This document shows, in pieces, positions 14,651-21,854 of a stretch of 22,940 nt of DNA (position 1 is the first letter of the stretch; each line of letters begins with the position of its first letter). The position numbers and the translations under genes were made by a program. The DNA comes from Bacillota bacterium (GTDB taxonomy: Bacteria; Bacillota; Clostridia; Lachnospirales; Bianqueaceae), in contig JAFVHC010000018.1 of the NCBI GenBank assembly GCA_017474705.1, positions 1-22,940 on the forward strand. Direction: 5' to 3'. Under the pieces are notes generated by a model. The model was not told the DNA's origin and ran no database searches. It worked only from the letters and a program-made list of their open reading frames with translations.

Positions 14651-14688
14651 AAGCATCGGAAGAAATCCTATGATATCTTCCGATGCTT
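14651..14688 (-). terminator. Perfect 13-bp hairpin between lipoprotein and XRE genes
   Basis: AAGCATCGGAAGA (14651-14663) is the exact reverse complement of TCTTCCGATGCTT (14676-14688), with a 12-base loop. It lies 34 bases beyond the lipoprotein stop on the minus strand. The T run on that strand is short (CTTCTGTAT), so it may terminate only partially. It is the only hairpin between the VTC operon and the XRE pair. Confidence 0.6.
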
Positions 14689-14721
14689 TGGATATTATCA
14701 TACTTGCGTGCAGGACGAAGA

Positions 14722-16539
14722 TCAGCGGTTTCTGAATCCATGTGAGCCGCCCATGCCACCCATCATGCCGCCCTGGCCATACAGAGCGCTGGTCATTTCG
14801 ATCGCCATTGAAGTCTGTCCGACAGTCAGGGTATAAGTCGAACCGACCTGGATCGCGGGATCACTGAGTAAGATAGAAGAGAAATCCTTTTGTGATGTAA
14901 AGCTCAGGATCTCGTTTCCGGAGCTATCCGTGAGCGTCACTGCAGTGCCTGCGCCGACCGACCCGACATTGTACAGGATCGCGCCTTGGCCTTCCGCGGA
15001 GGAAAAGTTCATCGCCATGCCGGCAGATCCGGCTGCGATCAACTGCCCTCCGGTGATCACGGCTTTGCCATCATAATCCAGAGCTCCATTCCCTTCGTTG
15101 GTCGGTCCATCTACGAGCACGACACCTCCGGTAATGTACATGTCACCGTTGGAATCAAGGCCATCACCTGCGGAGTTTACGTACAGGGTGCCGCCGGAGA
15201 TCGTTAATGTGGGAGTGCCGCTGCCTGCCGCATTGACGCCGTCATCATCCGCCGTCAGGGATATATTGCCGCCCATGATATTGATCTCATATCCTTCCAG
15301 TCCTTCATGGCAGGTCAGGATCTCGATCGCGCCATCCTGGATCGTCAAAGTCTGGTCGGCATGCAGGGCATCATCTCCTGCGGCGATCATGAAGGAACCG
15401 TTCTCAATGGTCAGATCTCCATTCGTGTGCAGTGCGTCATCCGCTGTATTGATGCGGAAGGTCCCATCCTGGATCAGGATCTCCACATCGGACTTGATAC
15501 CCTTGATCGAAGTTCCATCATCAGTAGAAGTGCTGTTTTGGCCGGGACCGAACCAGTCGTCTTTCGCGGTGCCGTTTTCATATCCACCGCCGCTCAGTAA
15601 GCTGACCGTTCCGTCAAGGATCGTTACCTTGCCGGAAGCATCTATGCCGTCGCCTTCTTCCGTGGTCAGGGTGAGAGTACCGCCGCTCATATAGAACCAG
15701 CCTTGAGAAGCATCGTCTGTATTCTCAATCTGTATGGCATCTGTACCGCTGGTGATATCCAACGTCCCAGCTGCGATGCGGACGCTGTCGTTGACGTCCA
15801 AGCCTTTACGGGCGGCCGTGATCGTGATGGCGCCGCCGGTGATCTTAAGATCGTCCTTGGCCGCGATCCCGTGTCCGGACTCGCAGGTAAGTGTAAGGGT
15901 TCCATCTCCGTTGATCGTCAGATCATCCTTGGCAAAGACAGCGGCGTCGATCTTATCATCTGTGAAGGTCCCAACGGAGGAGAGGGTATTTTCGGTGCCG
16001 GATGCAAGAGTCAGGAAGACCTTGTCGGCACTTTTGACATACAAGGCGGCGCTGTTTTCACAGGTCACAGAAGCGTTTTCCAGCACCAGCTGGATCTTTG
16101 CGGTCTCGATCGTATCGATGATGATCTGCCCGTTGGACAATGCTCCGGACAGAACATAGGTGCCTTCTTTGCTGATCGAAATGGTATCACCATCGATCTG
16201 TACACCGGCACCGTCCGCTGTGGAAGCGCCATCGGATAAAGTGATGCGGGTGTCTGCCTGATAGGAAGCATCCAGATCCCGTTCAGTGAAATATTCATCA
16301 GCTGTGGAGACTTCTGCATCCGTGGAGACGACATCTGCAGAGACCTCTTCGGAATTTGTTTCGGGGTCTTCTTCTGACCCTTCCGAGCTTTCTTCCGAGC
16401 TCTTTTCGGAGATATCCTCGGAAACGACTGCTTCAGAAACGGACTTATCTCCTTCCACAGGATCCGTGGCGGAAGAGCAGGCTGTGAAGATCGTACTGAG
16501 CAAGAACAGCATAGGGATCAATATAGAATAGAGTTTCAT
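14722..16539 (-). CDS. Beta-helix carbohydrate-binding lipoprotein (Cthe_2159 / DUF4353 family)
   Basis: 605 residues. The start at 16539 follows GAGGTG and gives a lipoprotein signal (MKLYSILIPMLFLLSTIFTAC) with lipidated Cys21. Residues about 22-90 are a Ser/Glu/Asp-rich linker. The rest is a repetitive right-handed parallel beta-helix, with many rungs ending GDDALHAD, EGDGIDASG or ADDDGVNAAG followed by LTISGGT-like strands. This pattern is typical of Cthe_2159, which binds acidic polysaccharides and Ca2+ (family knowledge). The C-terminus ends with a Gly/Met-rich tail (GGMMGGMGGSHG). The protein probably sits on the outer face of the membrane and holds a polyanionic wall polymer. It follows the DUF4956 gene by 25 bases and belongs to the VTC operon. 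I see no catalytic motif. Confidence 0.9.
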   Translation of the reverse strand: MKLYSILIPMLFLLSTIFTACSSATDPVEGDKSVSEAVVSEDISEKSSEESSEGSEEDPETNSEEVSADVVSTDAEVSTADEYFTERDLDASYQADTRITLSDGASTADGAGVQIDGDTISISKEGTYVLSGALSNGQIIIDTIETAKIQLVLENASVTCENSAALYVKSADKVFLTLASGTENTLSSVGTFTDDKIDAAVFAKDDLTINGDGTLTLTCESGHGIAAKDDLKITGGAITITAARKGLDVNDSVRIAAGTLDITSGTDAIQIENTDDASQGWFYMSGGTLTLTTEEGDGIDASGKVTILDGTVSLLSGGGYENGTAKDDWFGPGQNSTSTDDGTSIKGIKSDVEILIQDGTFRINTADDALHTNGDLTIENGSFMIAAGDDALHADQTLTIQDGAIEILTCHEGLEGYEINIMGGNISLTADDDGVNAAGSGTPTLTISGGTLYVNSAGDGLDSNGDMYITGGVVLVDGPTNEGNGALDYDGKAVITGGQLIAAGSAGMAMNFSSAEGQGAILYNVGSVGAGTAVTLTDSSGNEILSFTSQKDFSSILLSDPAIQVGSTYTLTVGQTSMAIEMTSALYGQGGMMGGMGGSHGFRNR

Positions 16540-16564
16540 TGCATACACCTCGTTTCTTTTTCTA

Positions 16565-17236
16565 TCATAAGTTTTCATCGGACTGAGGGCGAAGAGAGAG
16601 ACTGATCTCCAGATTTCCGTTGCGCGTGCGGAGTTCGTCTATGAATGCTTTTTCCGTTCCCGGTTCAGTCAAAGTGATATCATAGGTCAGCTTGTTGAGG
16701 CTGCCCAGGTTGGTCGTTTTGACCTGGCGCAGCTGCGCTTCGGAGGTGAAGCGGTCGAACAGATCGTCGAACATACCATGGTATTCCAGATCTTCCGGTA
16801 CCAGGATGCTCAGCCGGCGTTCCTGGAATGGTACTTTGCGTGCCCCAAAACCGATCATGTTGTACAGGATCATGAACAAGCAGATGACGAGGGTGAACAG
16901 GACCGCGAAGCCGATATATCCCATGCCGCAGGCCAGACCGATCGCCATGGCGAGAAAGATCGCACCGATCTCGCGGGCCGTACCCGGTGCGGAGCGAAAG
17001 CGGACCAATGAGAAAGTGCCGGCGACCGCAACACCTGCGCCAAGATTGCCGCTGACCATCATGATGACTACACTGACCATAGCCGGAAGCAGTGCCAGGG
17101 TCTGGGCGAAGCTGCGGGTGTATTGCGAGCGGAACATATAGATGAAGGCAACGATGGAGCCCAATGCAAGGGCGGAGACCAGACAGACGGCAAAGATGCC
17201 CGGTGTCAGAGAAGAAGTGATAATAGAATCAAACAT
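16565..17236 (-). CDS. DUF4956 multi-pass membrane protein
   Basis: 223 residues. The frame is open upstream to 17350, but the ATG at 17236, preceded by GAGG, fits the family and overlaps the VTC stop by only 8 bases. There are about four hydrophobic segments: roughly 13-34, 45-66, 92-106 and 108-126. Between them is the conserved DUF4956 motif FSLVRFRSAPGTAREIGAIF (about 74-93). A cytoplasmic C-terminal domain (about 135-223) with EDLEYHGMFDDLFDRFT follows. DUF4956 genes are repeatedly found next to VTC-domain genes, and the protein is presumed to be the membrane partner of the polymerase (inference). No enzymatic motif is visible. Confidence 0.88.
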   Translation of the reverse strand: MFDSIITSSLTPGIFAVCLVSALALGSIVAFIYMFRSQYTRSFAQTLALLPAMVSVVIMMVSGNLGAGVAVAGTFSLVRFRSAPGTAREIGAIFLAMAIGLACGMGYIGFAVLFTLVICLFMILYNMIGFGARKVPFQERRLSILVPEDLEYHGMFDDLFDRFTSEAQLRQVKTTNLGSLNKLTYDITLTEPGTEKAFIDELRTRNGNLEISLSLRPQSDENL

Positions 17237-17987
17237 AGCATAGACCTCGACTTTCTTTTGGATAAACAATGGGAGCAGTGGACCGGTTCGTTCGGATACC
17301 TGTCGAGTAAACGGTCCCGTATTTGGAGAAAGTGACCTGACGGATCCCAAGACTGCTCAAGGTATGGCACAGCCACAGCGGCATGGCGGAAGCGGCCTTG
17401 ATCTCTAAAAGCGACTGGCCTTCCTCCAGCAGCTGCCGACCGGAGACCGGTTCAGTCAGGGACAGATGATCGCGGGACCATAAGATATTACGGTCCAAGG
17501 TGATCCTCAGATCCGGATCATCATTGGAATAGTAAGCGGTGCGGTCGTAACAGAGACGGACCACAGGGATCAGATCTGCATAATAGCGGCGGAAGTATTC
17601 GATCTCCCGCCCGATCTGACTTGTATCCGGCAGAGACTGGTTGTTTTGAAAACAAGCGTCTGCCTGCCACTCCGGCATCTCGATGCGTCTTTTATAAACA
17701 ATAGAATCATACTTTTTCTTCAGTTCGACGAATACGGTTTGATCCGGGCGGACCGGACCATAGCTGCGGATGCGTAGTTTTTCTTTGTATGCCGGTTTCT
17801 CCAAAGAACGGCGTATCAACCGGAAATCCGGGGTATCGTAATAGATATTGCAGATCGTACTTTCCCCGTGCGGATCCGGGATCGTATGAGCTTCCAGGAT
17901 CCGGGTCAGTTCATTCCGCTGCGATTCAGTGATCAGGTATTTGACCTCGTGCCGTTGAAAAACGGCAGGTGAACTGCATTCTGCCAT
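17229..17987 (-). CDS. VTC-domain polyphosphate polymerase family protein
   Basis: 252 residues, covering one VTC (CYTH-like tunnel) domain. The charged residues that line the tunnel in Vtc4-type polymerases are all present: Glu14 and Lys16 (HEVKYLI), Arg72 and Arg74 (KLRIRSYG), Glu88 and Lys90 (VELKKK), Arg144, Arg149, Arg161, Glu195 and Lys197 (LLEIKA), and Lys222 (TFSKYG). The fold uses divalent metal and nucleotide triphosphate to build polyphosphate in yeast; bacterial homologues are mostly unproven. AAGGAGGTG precedes the ATG. It is the first gene of a three-gene operon with a DUF4956 membrane protein and a beta-helix lipoprotein, and is divergent from a GntR regulator. No CotH homologue, the frequent fourth partner, is in the window. 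Confidence 0.9.
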   Translation of the reverse strand: MAECSSPAVFQRHEVKYLITESQRNELTRILEAHTIPDPHGESTICNIYYDTPDFRLIRRSLEKPAYKEKLRIRSYGPVRPDQTVFVELKKKYDSIVYKRRIEMPEWQADACFQNNQSLPDTSQIGREIEYFRRYYADLIPVVRLCYDRTAYYSNDDPDLRITLDRNILWSRDHLSLTEPVSGRQLLEEGQSLLEIKAASAMPLWLCHTLSSLGIRQVTFSKYGTVYSTGIRTNRSTAPIVYPKESRGLCYV

Positions 17988-18014
17988 GGCGGCACCTCCT
18001 TTTCTTTGCGTATG

Positions 18015-18042
18015 TACATATGATATCGGTCAAAAATGTCAA
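18015..18042 (-). promoter_or_regulatory. Candidate promoter of the VTC operon
   Basis: On the minus strand TTGACA (18037-18042) is followed after 16 bases by TATGTA (18015-18020). The -35 is consensus but the -10 is weak and the spacer is short. The -35 is part of a direct repeat, TTGACATTTTTGACC. The promoter lies in the 194-base divergent gap shared with the gntR promoter, so both may be controlled together. Confidence 0.5.
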
Positions 18043-18084
18043 AAGTTTGAATTCCCGGCAAAGAAAATGTGGATACAGTAAAGG

Positions 18085-18108
18085 AATTGTAAACACGAGA
18101 TTACAACT
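18085..18108. promoter_or_regulatory. Inverted repeat upstream of the gntR promoter, candidate operator
   Basis: AATTGTAA (18085-18092) and TTACAACT (18101-18108) form an inverted repeat with 7 of 8 pairs and an 8-base spacer, ending 2 bases before the -35. The ATTG half resembles the second palindrome at 18148. Binding by the adjacent GntR protein is an inference. Confidence 0.4.
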
Positions 18109-18110
18109 GT

Positions 18111-18139
18111 TTGACAATGATCCGTAAGAAGATTATAAT
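18111..18139 (+). promoter_or_regulatory. Consensus promoter of the gntR gene
   Basis: TTGACA (18111-18116), a 17-base spacer and TATAAT (18134-18139) match the sigma-A consensus in every base of both hexamers. Transcription should begin near 18146, leaving about 35 bases of leader with an embedded palindrome. No strong Shine-Dalgarno follows, only GGAAAG about 5 bases from the ATG, so strong transcription may be offset by weak translation. Confidence 0.9.
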
Positions 18140-18147
18140 GAAAAAGC

Positions 18148-18167
18148 ATTGAATACATGAATACAAT
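18148..18167. promoter_or_regulatory. Palindrome at the gntR transcription start, candidate autoregulatory operator
   Basis: ATTGAATACATGAATACAAT is a 20-base imperfect palindrome with 16 of 20 positions symmetric. It also contains the direct repeat TGAATACA twice. Its position just after the -10 element is ideal for repression. FadR-type GntR proteins often bind AT-rich palindromes built on TTGnATAC-like half-sites (family knowledge); that this protein binds here is an inference. Confidence 0.55.
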
Positions 18168-18181
18168 AGAACGGAAAGCCA

Positions 18182-18853
18182 ATGGAAACAAAGGAAACTA
18201 CGAGAAGCATCAACTTGACGGAACGGGTCTATCAGGAACTGCGCGAAAGCATACTTTCCGGTAAATACGCGGAAGGCGCAGCGTTGACCGAACTCGGCAT
18301 CGCTAAAGCGCTGGACGTGAGCCGCACTCCGGTGCGGGAGGCGCTGCATCAGCTGGAGCAGGAAGAACTGGTGGAACTGCGGCCGAACCGCGGCGCCATC
18401 GTCAAGGGGATCACGATCGATGATATCCGCGATATCTATGAGATCCGGTCATTGATCGAAGGCCTTGCGGCTGCGCGTGTGGCAGAGCAGGCTGCACCGG
18501 AAGAGCTGGATCAGCTGGAAGAAACGCTGGACCTGACACAGTTTTATCTGGAACGTGAGAACTATGAAAAACTGGAGTCCATGGATGGACGCTTCCACCA
18601 GCAATTGTATGAGATGTGCCGCAGCCGTATGCTGCGCCGCATCCTGAAGGACCTCCACAATTATGTCGGCCGGTCCCGCGGAGCTTCGCTGAAGACAGAA
18701 GGACGTGCGCAGGAATCCATCAAGGAGCACCGCAGGGTCCTGGAAGCTATGCGGGCACATGATCCGGAGCTGGCCAAAGAGTACATGACGCAGCATGTGC
18801 TGAACACCCGTACGAATCTTCAAAGGATCTATCAAGGCCAGCAGGAAAAGTGA
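18182..18853 (+). CDS. GntR-family transcriptional regulator with FCD domain
   Basis: 223 residues. The winged helix-turn-helix (about 10-75) shows the GntR signature ESILSGKYAEGAALTE, then ALDVSRTPVREALHQLE and ELRPNRGAIV. The FCD ligand-binding domain (about 80-215) carries the usual metal ligands Asp135 and His139 (DGRFHQQLY), His183 (KEHRRVLEAM) and His205 (TQHVLN). FCD regulators typically sense small organic acids or sugar acids. The gene has a consensus promoter with two candidate operators, so it is probably autoregulated. Possible targets are the divergent VTC operon and the amidohydrolase/isomerase locus 1 kb downstream; neither is proved. A strong terminator closes it. Confidence 0.93.
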   Translation: METKETTRSINLTERVYQELRESILSGKYAEGAALTELGIAKALDVSRTPVREALHQLEQEELVELRPNRGAIVKGITIDDIRDIYEIRSLIEGLAAARVAEQAAPEELDQLEETLDLTQFYLERENYEKLESMDGRFHQQLYEMCRSRMLRRILKDLHNYVGRSRGASLKTEGRAQESIKEHRRVLEAMRAHDPELAKEYMTQHVLNTRTNLQRIYQGQQEK

Positions 18854-18891
18854 TGCTGTGCCGTATGTTCGATGCATTATATTTATAAAAG

Positions 18892-18930
18892 AAAAGTGAC
18901 GCCGGAAATGTGTTCCGACGTCACTTTTTT
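18892..18930. terminator. Bidirectional intrinsic terminator between gntR and ung
   Basis: AAAAGTGACG plus CGGAA pairs with TTCCG plus CGTCACTTTT, with a single C/A mismatch and loop ATGTG. The plus strand ends in TTTTTT; the minus strand also reads into T's. It serves the convergent gntR and ung genes. Confidence 0.92.
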
Positions 18931-18943
18931 GATCGATGATGGA

Positions 18944-19621
18944 TCAGATGTTTTCGATCTGCCAGTCGATGGGCGTTTTGCCGATCTGTTCGAGCATGGC
19001 ATTGGCTTTGGAGAAATGGCGGCATCCAAAGAAGCCGTTGTACGCGGACAAGGGGCTGGGATGCGCTGCTTCCAGGATGAAATGCCGGGGATTGGTGATC
19101 AGCTTGATCTTGTCTCTGGCATAACGGCCCCATAACATGAAGATCACAGGATCTTCCCGGTCGTTCAGCAGAGAGATGATATGATCGGTGAAGGTCTCCC
19201 AGCCTTTCCCGCGGTGGGATCCGGCTTGGCCGGCACGTACTGTCAGCACGCTGTTGAGCATCAGGACGCCCTGGTCAGCCCATTTCTTCAGATATCCGTT
19301 GTTAGGGATGTAGCAGCCCAGATCGCTTTGCAGCTCTTTGAAGATGTTGACCAGGGAAGGCGGGGCTTCCACGCCCGGCCGAACAGAAAAACTGTACCCA
19401 TGGGCCTGGCCAGGACCGTGGTAAGGGTCCTGCCCGAGGATCACGACCTTGACATCCTTGTAGGCGGTCCCGTGCAGACAGCCGAATATGTCGTACATAT
19501 TCGGGTATATGGTCTGCGTCTTGTATTCTTTGGCGAGAAAAGCCCGAAGCTCCTGATAATATGGTTTGGCGAACTCTGGATCCAGCAGCTGCTGCCAATC
19601 GTTTTCAAATACTGCTGCCAT
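18944..19621 (-). CDS. ung: Uracil-DNA glycosylase, family 1
   Basis: 225 residues from the ATG at 19621, the usual length. The frame is open to an ATG at 19660, but the family N-terminus (MAAVFENDWQQLLDPEF) begins at 19621. The catalytic water-activating segment GQDPYHGPGQAHGYSFS has Asp65 and His68. MLNSVLTVRAGQAGSHRGKG, FMLWGRYARDK and the DNA-intercalating loop HPSPLSAY (His187) are all present, so the enzyme should be active. It removes uracil from DNA in base excision repair. The start lies 17 bases inside the end of the amidohydrolase gene, with AGGAT upstream. Translation may be coupled to that gene, which carries frameshifts here. Confidence 0.97.
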   Translation of the reverse strand: MAAVFENDWQQLLDPEFAKPYYQELRAFLAKEYKTQTIYPNMYDIFGCLHGTAYKDVKVVILGQDPYHGPGQAHGYSFSVRPGVEAPPSLVNIFKELQSDLGCYIPNNGYLKKWADQGVLMLNSVLTVRAGQAGSHRGKGWETFTDHIISLLNDREDPVIFMLWGRYARDKIKLITNPRHFILEAAHPSPLSAYNGFFGCRHFSKANAMLEQIGKTPIDWQIENI

Positions 19622-20850
19622 GAGGATCCTGCACTTTCGTGACGGTTTTTTGGGCTTCAAAGTCGCGGATCGGCTCTAGAAGTGCCTCGTCTTCTGCTAA
19701 CGAAGAGTAGACGATCTCGCCGCCGATCAGGGTCATGACAGGTGTTGCCTGTACATCTTCGATCAGGTCACCCTTCCAGATGGTCAGATCTGCCTGCTTT
19801 CCCGTACGAATACTGCCCAACTGATCATCCAGGCCCAGGATCGCTGCCGCATTGATCGTGATGGCCGCGAGGGCTTCTTCTTTGGGCAGACCGGCTTTAG
19901 CGGCCAAAGCAGCGCACAAAGGCAGCTGATGGCAGGGGATCACGGGGTGGTCGGTCATGATGGCGACATGCAGTCCTGCCTGATACAGGGCGGCTGGGGT
20001 TTCAAATGTTTTGTTGGTCAGTTCGAATTTCGAACGGCTGCCGAAGGAGGGTCCAATAATGGCTTTGACTCCTTCTTTTGCAAGCTCGTCCGCGATCAGA
20101 TGACCCTCTGTACAATGATCCAATGTGATGTCGACATCGAACTCCTTGGCGATGCGCAGCGCGGTGAAGATATCATCCGCCCGATGGCATGCGCTTTCAA
20201 AGGGATCTTGCGTTCCAAAACTGGCAGCAAGGGTTCCATCTGAAAGTCGACGGCAAAATCCGGATCCTCTCCATGTGCGCGTTTTTTGGCTTGATAGTTT
20301 TTTGCTTTGGTAATGTCTCGCGCAAAATCGCCGCCGTTCCCATACGTGTCATGGGCATCCGGCCTTTGCTGTTATAGACACGCTTTGGATTTTCGCCGAA
20401 CGCGATCTTCATGGCGAGCGGTGCTTTGATGATCATCTGGTCAACACGTTTGCCTACAGTATGCAGTATAGCAAACTGTCCACCAACGACGTTGGCGGAA
20501 CCGGGACCGGTGGCGACCGTCGTCACTCCATGTTCGCGGGCTTCACGCACAGCAATATCCAAAGGATTAAAACCATCGATCGCCCGGACCTGGGGCGTTA
20601 CAGGATCGGTCATTTCGTTAATATCATTGCCTTCGAAACCGATGCCTTCTTCGCCCATACCTAAGTGACAGTGCGCGTCGATAAATCCCGGATAAATGTT
20701 ATATCCGGTCAGATCCACAGGGCGCCAGGCTGGTTCGGAATCGATATGAGGAGCGACCTGCAGGATCGTTCCCTCGGAGATCAGGATATCACCGACGAAA
20801 GGCTGATCACCTTCCATTGTGTAGATCGTCCCGTTTTGTAAGAGCAGCAT
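19605..20850 (-). pseudogene. Amidohydrolase family protein, interrupted by two frameshifts
   Basis: If restored, the protein has about 415 residues. The N-terminal part (20850 to about 20300) starts MLLLQNGTIYTMEG and has the metal motif GFIDAHCHLGMGEEGIG. Then MPMTRMGTAAILRETL is followed by a shift between about 20298 and 20313; the frame continues NYQAKKRAHGEDPDFAVDFQ and KIPLKAHA. A second shift near 20186 leads into HRADDIFTALRIAKEFDVDI, TLDHCTEGHLIADELAKEG, MTDHPVIPCHQLP and a normal C-terminus. Each shift is repaired by adding one base: the first is probably in a six-A run (minus strand), the second in a C run. The first frame as written stops at 20197. All metal ligands are otherwise intact. 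The substrate is unknown; the family includes imidazolonepropionase- and dipeptidase-like hydrolases. RBS AGAAGGTG precedes the start. Sequence error is a real alternative to a true pseudogene. Confidence 0.85.
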
Positions 20851-20871
20851 CAGTGCACCTTCTTTCTGATG

Positions 20872-20880
20872 ATTATATCA
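20872..20880 (-). promoter_or_regulatory. Extended -10 promoter candidate for the amidohydrolase gene
   Basis: The minus strand reads TGATATAAT, a TGn-extended -10, 22 bases before the start codon. There is no matching -35 at 17 bases. A GTATAC palindrome is about 9 bases further upstream. Confidence 0.5.
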
Positions 20881-20904
20881 TGAGTATACCACCTGGTCGT
20901 GCTC

Positions 20905-20933
20905 TTGACAATTGAAAATGCATTCGATATAGT
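20905..20933 (+). promoter_or_regulatory. Promoter of the isomerase gene
   Basis: TTGACA (20905-20910), a 17-base spacer and TATAGT (20928-20933) form a strong vegetative promoter. An 8-base palindrome AATGCATT (20917-20924) sits in the spacer and the ATTGAA half also resembles the gntR palindrome. The divergent amidohydrolase promoter is only about 25 bases away, so one regulator could control both. Confidence 0.75.
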
Positions 20934-20970
20934 ACAAACAAACAGCATTATCGATAAGGAGGAGTCTGCC

Positions 20971-21851
20971 ATGAAACAGATCCGTATCGGCACTTGCATC
21001 CCGGGTACACAGGCGGAGGCCTGGCTGCCGCATATGATCCAGGCCGGCTTTGAATGCGCGGCGATCAACTTTCATATGTCCTTAGAAGGAACTGATCTGA
21101 AAGAACATGCAGCCCGGATCAAGGACCTGCTGGACGGCACGGACGTCTATGTATCTACCTTGGGATACTACTGTAATCCCTTGATGTATGAAGAGCATAA
21201 AGAGACGCTGAAACAGGTTATCCAGGCAGCTCCTTTCTATGGGGCGGCCAATGTGGGTACCTTTGCTGGCGCCTTTGAAGGTGAGCCTGTGGAGGCGGCA
21301 CTTCCTAAATTCAAAGAAGTATTTTCTGAGCTGGCGGCAGTTGCAGAGGATAATGGCGTCAAACTGGTGATCGAAAATTGTCCGATGGGTGGTACCTGGC
21401 GGCACACGACCTGCAATATCGGGTTCAATCCCAAAGCCTGGGAGCAGATGTTCGATCTGGTACCTTCTGAGGCGCTGGGGTTGGAATGGGAGCCCGGCCA
21501 TCAGCAGATCCACTGATCGATCCGATCGCACAGCTGCGTGAATGGGCACCCAAGATCTATCACATGCATGGTAAAGATGCGAGCGTCGATATGGAGGCGG
21601 TACGTCGCTATGGTGTGTTCGGCGCGGTCGATTTCGCTCCGCAGCGCACTCCGGGTTTCGGAGATCTGAACTGGCGGGATATCTTCTCCATCTTGCATGA
21701 GAAAGGTTATGAAGGAGATATTTGTGTCGAGGGATACCATGATCTGATCCATCATGGTGCCTGGGAAATGACGGGGCAGCTGCACGCGTTTCAGTATCTG
21801 AAATGGGCACGTGGCGGCTCGTTTGTTCCAAATCCTTGGGATCAAGCATAA
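20971..21851 (+). pseudogene. Sugar phosphate isomerase/epimerase (TIM barrel), interrupted by one frameshift
   Basis: The frame is open from 20899 upstream, but AAGGAGGAG at 20956-20964 fixes the start at 20971 (MKQIRIGTCIPGTQAEAWLP). The xylose-isomerase-like TIM barrel (AP_endonuc_2 fold) shows VIENCPMGGTW and LEWEPGHQQIH. After the codons for QQIH a TGA at 21514 ends the frame. The expected continuation LIDPIAQLREWAPKIYHMHG, then GKDASVDMEA, DICVEGYHDLIHHG and the C-terminus lie in another frame up to 21851. Inserting one C after 21513 joins them into about 293 residues. The metal-binding Glu, His and Asp residues are otherwise kept. The substrate is unknown. The gene is divergent from the amidohydrolase, and the clostripain gene starts 3 bases after its end. 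Confidence 0.87.
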
Positions 21852-21854
21852 CCA

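Noticed and set aside
15098..15694. Plus-strand frame of 198 codons inside the lipoprotein gene
   Set aside because: It is the complement of the repetitive beta-helix coding sequence and has no start signal.
17237..17350. Extended N-terminus of the DUF4956 protein
   Set aside because: It would overlap the VTC gene by 122 bases; the ATG at 17236 has its own GAGG and begins at the first membrane helix.
20298..20313. Programmed frameshift in the amidohydrolase gene
   Set aside because: The A6 run could slip, but a second unrelated shift lower in the same gene is also needed and lacks a slippery motif, so error or decay is simpler.
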